From Collinsella sp. (GTDB lineage Bacteria; Actinomycetota; Coriobacteriia; Coriobacteriales; Coriobacteriaceae), in assembly GCA_018382125.1 (NCBI GenBank), contig JAGZQO010000015.1:1-45596 (forward strand): a DNA stretch of 45,596 bases. The letters are read 5' to 3'. Below are positions 42,472-45,596 of the stretch, one piece after another. The notes beneath the pieces were generated by a model that worked only from the letters and a program-made list of their open reading frames with translations, was not told the origin of the DNA and searched no databases. Each line of letters begins with the position of its first letter. Positions within the stretch are counted from its first letter, which is position 1. The translations under genes and the position numbers were made by a program.

Positions 42472-42993
42472 CTACTTGTCCATATCGATCAAGCCGTCCA
42501 TAACATGGACGGAAATTGTTCCTGTGTCGGGAAGATCGAGTACAACCTGCTCGATCACGGGAATCAGCACCTCGCCGTACCGATCGCCCTCGACAACCCA
42601 AACATCGTTGGCGGGCGTCGACATGATCTCGACGATCGTTCCGAGGGAACCGAAGCGCTCATCGACCACCTCGCGACCCATAAGGTCGGTATAGGCGGCA
42701 TCGAGCGAATCGAGCTCAAAGTCGTCACGGTTAGCCAGCACGTAGCATCCCGTGATGCCCTCAGCGGCTGTCAAGTCGTCAATGCCCTCAAACGAGACCA
42801 GATCGCCATCGCCCGTATCGGTGACGGACACAACCGTACAAAAGCGGTCACGCCTGAGCGCCGGCGGCGTCAGGGCGACGCGCATACCCGGCTCCAATAC
42901 AGAAGGAAGCCCCCGCAGCGGCTGCGCGAGGACCTCCCCCTTCCTTCCGTGCGGCTTGACCACACGGGCGATGTTTTTGTACTGGGACCTCAA
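42472..42993 (-). CDS. rimM: Ribosome maturation factor RimM
   Basis: 16S rRNA processing factor that binds uS19. The 173-residue protein has the N-terminal beta-barrel start KNIARVVKPHGRKGEV and the PRC-barrel C-terminal domain with LMGREVVDERFGSLGTI and VWVVEGDRYGEVLIPVI. The TTG start at 42993, four bases after the khpA stop, follows AGGA closely and is the best candidate in frame. Confidence 0.93.
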   Translation of the reverse strand: MRSQYKNIARVVKPHGRKGEVLAQPLRGLPSVLEPGMRVALTPPALRRDRFCTVVSVTDTGDGDLVSFEGIDDLTAAEGITGCYVLANRDDFELDSLDAAYTDLMGREVVDERFGSLGTIVEIMSTPANDVWVVEGDRYGEVLIPVIEQVVLDLPDTGTISVHVMDGLIDMDK

Positions 42994-42997
42994 GGTC

Positions 42998-43282
42998 CTA
43001 GCCCAGAACCTCTACCTCGACAGCAGTGTCGAGGCGAGCGGCCAGTGCACGGGCGAGCGTGCGAATGGCCTTGATGGTACGGCCACGACGGCCGATGACC
43101 TTAGCAACGTCATCCTCGGTAACCGAAACCTCAATCGTGGAGGCGTCGTCACCATCGATGACCTCGAGGCTCACGGAATCCGGGTCGTCGACGATCTGAA
43201 CAACGAGATATTCGACGAGATCGGCGATGCGATCTGAGAGCATTGCCTCACCCTCGAGCTGTGCAGCGTCAACCTCAGGCAC
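42998..43282 (-). CDS. khpA: KH-domain RNA-binding protein KhpA
   Basis: Small KH protein that binds RNA, often with KhpB, and affects cell division and sRNA networks. The 94 residues contain the KH signature DVAKVIGRRGRTIKAIRTL (about residues 58-76). The N-terminus is about 14 residues longer than in most homologues, but the GTG at 43282 has a GGAG site within the rpsP end. An ATG 14 codons later (MLSDRIAD) is the alternative. The order rpsP-khpA-rimM-trmD is conserved. Confidence 0.92.
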   Translation of the reverse strand: MPEVDAAQLEGEAMLSDRIADLVEYLVVQIVDDPDSVSLEVIDGDDASTIEVSVTEDDVAKVIGRRGRTIKAIRTLARALAARLDTAVEVEVLG

Positions 43283-43285
43283 GAT

Positions 43286-43627
43286 TTACTCCTCGGCGCC
43301 CTCAGCGGCCTCAGCGGCAGCCTTAGCGGCCTCGGCCTCTTTGGCGAGCTGCTTCTTGGACTTCTTGACGACGGTCTCGGTCTTCTCGCCCTCGTTGGCG
43401 GCCTTGACCAGAGCGGCGACGGCGACGGTGAGCTGAGCGCCCTTGGACTGCCAGTCGGCGATCTTCTCGAGATCGAGGTTGATGGTCTTGGGGGCGGTCA
43501 TCGGGTTGTAGCGGCCAACCTCCTCGATGATACGACCGTCACGCGGGGCGCGGGAATCGGCGACGACGACACGGTAGTACGGACGCTTCTTAGCGCCGTG
43601 ACGAGCAAGGCGAATCTTGACTGCCAA
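43286..43627 (-). CDS. rpsP: Small ribosomal subunit protein bS16
   Basis: 30S subunit protein, 113 residues. It starts AVKIRLARHGAKKRPYYRVVVAD and has RDGRIIEEVGRYNPM, the S16 pattern. The last 35 residues are an Ala/Glu/Lys-rich tail longer than in E. coli, common in actinobacteria. The TTG start at 43627 lies eight bases after GGAGGAG. It begins the operon that runs to the PPDK regulator gene. Confidence 0.95.
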   Translation of the reverse strand: MAVKIRLARHGAKKRPYYRVVVADSRAPRDGRIIEEVGRYNPMTAPKTINLDLEKIADWQSKGAQLTVAVAALVKAANEGEKTETVVKKSKKQLAKEAEAAKAAAEAAEGAEE

Positions 43628-43683
43628 AGGAAACTCCTCCAACCAAGCAGCTTTAGGCTGCAACTACAAACAAACAGTTGAAC

Positions 43684-43712
43684 ATAATACGCCATCGACG
43701 CGGGCAGGTGAA
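43684..43712 (-). promoter_or_regulatory. Promoter of the rpsP operon
   Basis: On the minus strand, -35 TTCACC and -10 TATTAT are separated by 17 bases, about 57 bases before the rpsP start. Confidence 0.65.
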
Positions 43713-43816
43713 GTCCGTGAGACCAACTTCTTCGGTGTAGTCGAGGGCAAATCCATATCTTAGACAAGAATTCGCGATTTGCAAGCACATCCACGCACCC
43801 CACATGAGCTGCGCGG

Positions 43817-43822
43817 TATACT
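43817..43822 (+). promoter_or_regulatory. -10 box of dinB, suggesting a leaderless transcript
   Basis: TATACT ends six bases before the dinB ATG, and no ribosome binding site is visible between them. Transcription would start at or near the ATG. Confidence 0.5.
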
Positions 43823-43828
43823 CATGAC

Positions 43829-45082
43829 ATGGAAAGACGCGAACATACATACGGTTATGAGGATGCTGCGGGCGTCACGCCACCGCCCTGGACGGGTCCG
43901 GCGGTGGGCCTGATGGACCTCGATGCATTTTTTGCGAGCGTGGAGATGCTCGATCATCCCGAATGGCGCGGAAAGCCGCTCATCGTGGGCGGAGACGCCG
44001 AGTCACGCGGCGTCGTGTCCACGTGTTCGTACGAGGCACGTCGCTTTGGCGTGCATTCTGCCATGGCCTCGGCCGAGGCGCGGCGCCTGTGCCCGCAGGC
44101 CATTTGGACGCACGGACACTTTGATCGCTACCGCGAGGTGAGCGCACAGGTTATGGCGATCCTTGCCGATGAGACACCGCGCGTGGAGCGCGTGTCCATC
44201 GACGAAGCCTTTATCGATATCACACCGGGCCGGTTTGCGCCCGAGGATCCGCTGCTGGTTGCGCGGCGTATAAGCGATCGCGTTGCGGCGCTGGGGGTGA
44301 CGTGCTCCATCGGCGTTGGGTGCAACAAGACCGTGGCCAAAATCGCAAGCGAGCGCGACAAGCCGTTTGGGCTGACTATCGTGCGCCCCGGAACCGAGCA
44401 GCGCTTTTTGGCTGTGCTGCCGGTATCTGCCATGAGCGGAATCGGGCGTTCGGCCGAGGAGCGACTGCGTAGTATGCGCATCTATACGCTCGGCGAACTT
44501 TCACGCGCGCCAGAGTCCACCCTGGCTGCAATCTTTGGCGTGAATGGCGAGCGCATGCGTCAACGTGCTTTAGGGCTCGAAGTATCCGAGGTTACCGGCC
44601 TGGATGACGAACGTGAAGTTAAATCGGTGAGCAATGAGCGCACCTTTGCGAAGGATTTGACTGAGCGTGGGGATATCGAGGCGGCGATTGCGCTGCTGGG
44701 CGAGTCGGTTGGGCGCCGCCTACGTCGTCAAGGGCTGACGGGCGGAACCGTAACGCTCAAGCTCAAATACTCTTACGGTAGCGGACGCACGGCACAGCGC
44801 CGCTTGCCCCACCCCACCGACGACGAGAATATCTTTGTGGCCGTAGCGCTCGAGCTGCTCGACAATATCTGGCAAGAAGGCATGCACGTGCGTCTGGCGG
44901 GTATCGGCATGAGCGACTTCAACCACCAAGGCGGTATCCAAACCGACCTGTTCTGCGAGATCGATGACCGCGGAGCCCAATCCAGCGACCGCCGCGACCT
45001 CTCCGTCGCCATCGACGCCGTCCGAGACAAATTCGGCGACACCGTCCTATCCTTCGGCCGCCAATCCCGCTTCAACGATTAA
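43829..45082 (+). CDS. dinB: DNA polymerase IV (Y family)
   Basis: Error-prone translesion polymerase. The 417-residue protein has GLMDLDAFFASVE (metal-binding Asp, about residues 28-40), the YEARRFGVHSAMA finger motif, VSIDEAFIDIT (catalytic Asp-Glu) and CSIGVGCNKTVAKIAS. It ends with a little-finger domain and QTDLFCEIDD, a likely beta-clamp contact (QxxLF). About 28 residues precede the catalytic core. It stands alone, divergent from rpsP. No LexA-type box was recognised upstream. Confidence 0.95.
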   Translation: MERREHTYGYEDAAGVTPPPWTGPAVGLMDLDAFFASVEMLDHPEWRGKPLIVGGDAESRGVVSTCSYEARRFGVHSAMASAEARRLCPQAIWTHGHFDRYREVSAQVMAILADETPRVERVSIDEAFIDITPGRFAPEDPLLVARRISDRVAALGVTCSIGVGCNKTVAKIASERDKPFGLTIVRPGTEQRFLAVLPVSAMSGIGRSAEERLRSMRIYTLGELSRAPESTLAAIFGVNGERMRQRALGLEVSEVTGLDDEREVKSVSNERTFAKDLTERGDIEAAIALLGESVGRRLRRQGLTGGTVTLKLKYSYGSGRTAQRRLPHPTDDENIFVAVALELLDNIWQEGMHVRLAGIGMSDFNHQGGIQTDLFCEIDDRGAQSSDRRDLSVAIDAVRDKFGDTVLSFGRQSRFND

Positions 45083-45086
45083 CCGC

Positions 45087-45154
45087 CTTTGAATGATTAT
45101 TCTAGGACGGGGATTTTTTTATCATTTGGAGCGTCATTTCGCTCTTTGAATGAT
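45087..45154. repeat. Direct repeat and hairpin at the 3' end of the transposase
   Basis: CTTTGAATGAT occurs at 45087-45097 and 45144-45154, with a GAGCG/CGCTC hairpin (45129-45144) between. The second copy lies in the 3' end of the transposase frame. Subterminal hairpins are typical of Y1-transposase substrates. Confidence 0.45.
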
Positions 45155-45596
45155 ATTGGTCCCGATTCCCGTCAGGCGCGCAATCTGGTCAATCGTAAAC
45201 CCCCGATGTCTCAACACTGCCAGAAGACGATTACGCTCTGATTTCGGCAGAGATTTAAGTTGATAAGGCTCATGCGGAGCCAAAAGAGCTTGGGCAACTT
45301 CTAGCGCATCCATATCGGAAATATGCTTGCCTTCGGGCATAAAATAGGAATTAGGTTTGCCGTCGGTGCTCGCAAGATAAAACGCCTCCGTACCCCCAAA
45401 CAGATCGAGGATACCGTCACAATCGCAAATCTCGGGATGAGAGAAATACTCGTGGAAGCTGCTCCAACGATAAAGAGGAGCAGAAGAAATTCCAGCCTTT
45501 GCAGGGTTGTCATGAATATATCGAACGCAACGGAGCAGCTGCTCATCGTCAGAAATGATCACGCTCTTAAATCGTTCCTGGAACACCGGTCCGCGA
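45134..45596 (-). CDS. REP-associated (Y1-type) transposase, C-terminal part (cut by window edge)
   Basis: The visible part begins GPVFQERFKSV, continues CVRYIHDNPAKAGI and RWSSFHEYFSH, and ends with a helix-turn-helix (GFTIDQIARLTGIG). This is the pattern of RayT/TnpA-REP proteins, HUH-type enzymes that nick single-stranded DNA at hairpins. The N-terminal part with the HUH motif lies beyond 45596. The copy seems intact as far as visible. Confidence 0.8.
   Translation of the reverse strand, partial: RGPVFQERFKSVIISDDEQLLRCVRYIHDNPAKAGISSAPLYRWSSFHEYFSHPEICDCDGILDLFGGTEAFYLASTDGKPNSYFMPEGKHISDMDALEVAQALLAPHEPYQLKSLPKSERNRLLAVLRHRGFTIDQIARLTGIGTNIIQRAK

Overview
The window looks like a chromosome segment of a gut Coriobacteriia actinobacterium, most probably Collinsella or a close relative. 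The grounds are high GC with frequent GTG and TTG starts, actinobacterial gene order around frr-pyrH and rpsP-trmD, anaerobic metabolism (AdhE, pyruvate phosphate dikinase, the non-mevalonate isoprenoid pathway) and folate-type TrmFO. This is a family-level inference from gene content; no database was searched.

Layout. Positions 1-5330 hold the 5' end of pyrB and pyrR (minus strand, with a probable attenuator leader), then rpmB, adhE and a small phosphotransferase on the plus strand. Positions 5500-13860 form a tight minus-strand operon, read from right to left: pyrH, frr, uppS, cdsA, dxr, rseP, ispG, proS. It joins ribosome recycling, UMP supply and isoprenoid/phospholipid precursor synthesis. 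Positions 13900-25420 are also minus strand: rpsB-tsf, xerC, trmFO, dprA, comM-like, yraN, rnhB, rplS and ppdK. Positions 37156-43630 are the minus-strand operon rpsP-khpA-rimM-trmD-lepB-glyQ-glyS followed by the PPDK/PEP synthase regulatory protein gene. Then come dinB (plus strand) and a partial REP-type Y1 transposase at the right edge.

The unusual part is an AT-richer accessory island at about 25.75-37.15 kb, between ppdK and the PPDK regulator gene. It holds two separate peptide-modification (RiPP) loci. Locus A (about 26.1-31.2 kb) has a PqqD-like/GNAT-like fusion protein, a radical SAM enzyme without SPASM cysteines, and a 60-residue Val/Ala-rich precursor candidate. Divergent to these lie a DUF3784-like membrane protein, one intact ABC exporter half-transporter, and the truncated NBD of a second. 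Locus B (about 32.8-36.6 kb) has a 241-residue precursor-like protein with a nitrile-hydratase/Nif11-like leader and an Asn-rich segment repeating NAN every six residues. It is followed by a radical SAM enzyme and an NPP-motif methyltransferase, with a divergent DUF1648 (SdpI-like) membrane protein. The six-residue Asn periodicity, radical SAM enzyme and N-methyltransferase-type motif recall polytheonamide-type proteusins, but the gene set is minimal and the repeat lies mid-protein, so this may be an undescribed system. A 19-bp inverted repeat and two truncated ABC genes mark the edges of the island and suggest past rearrangement.
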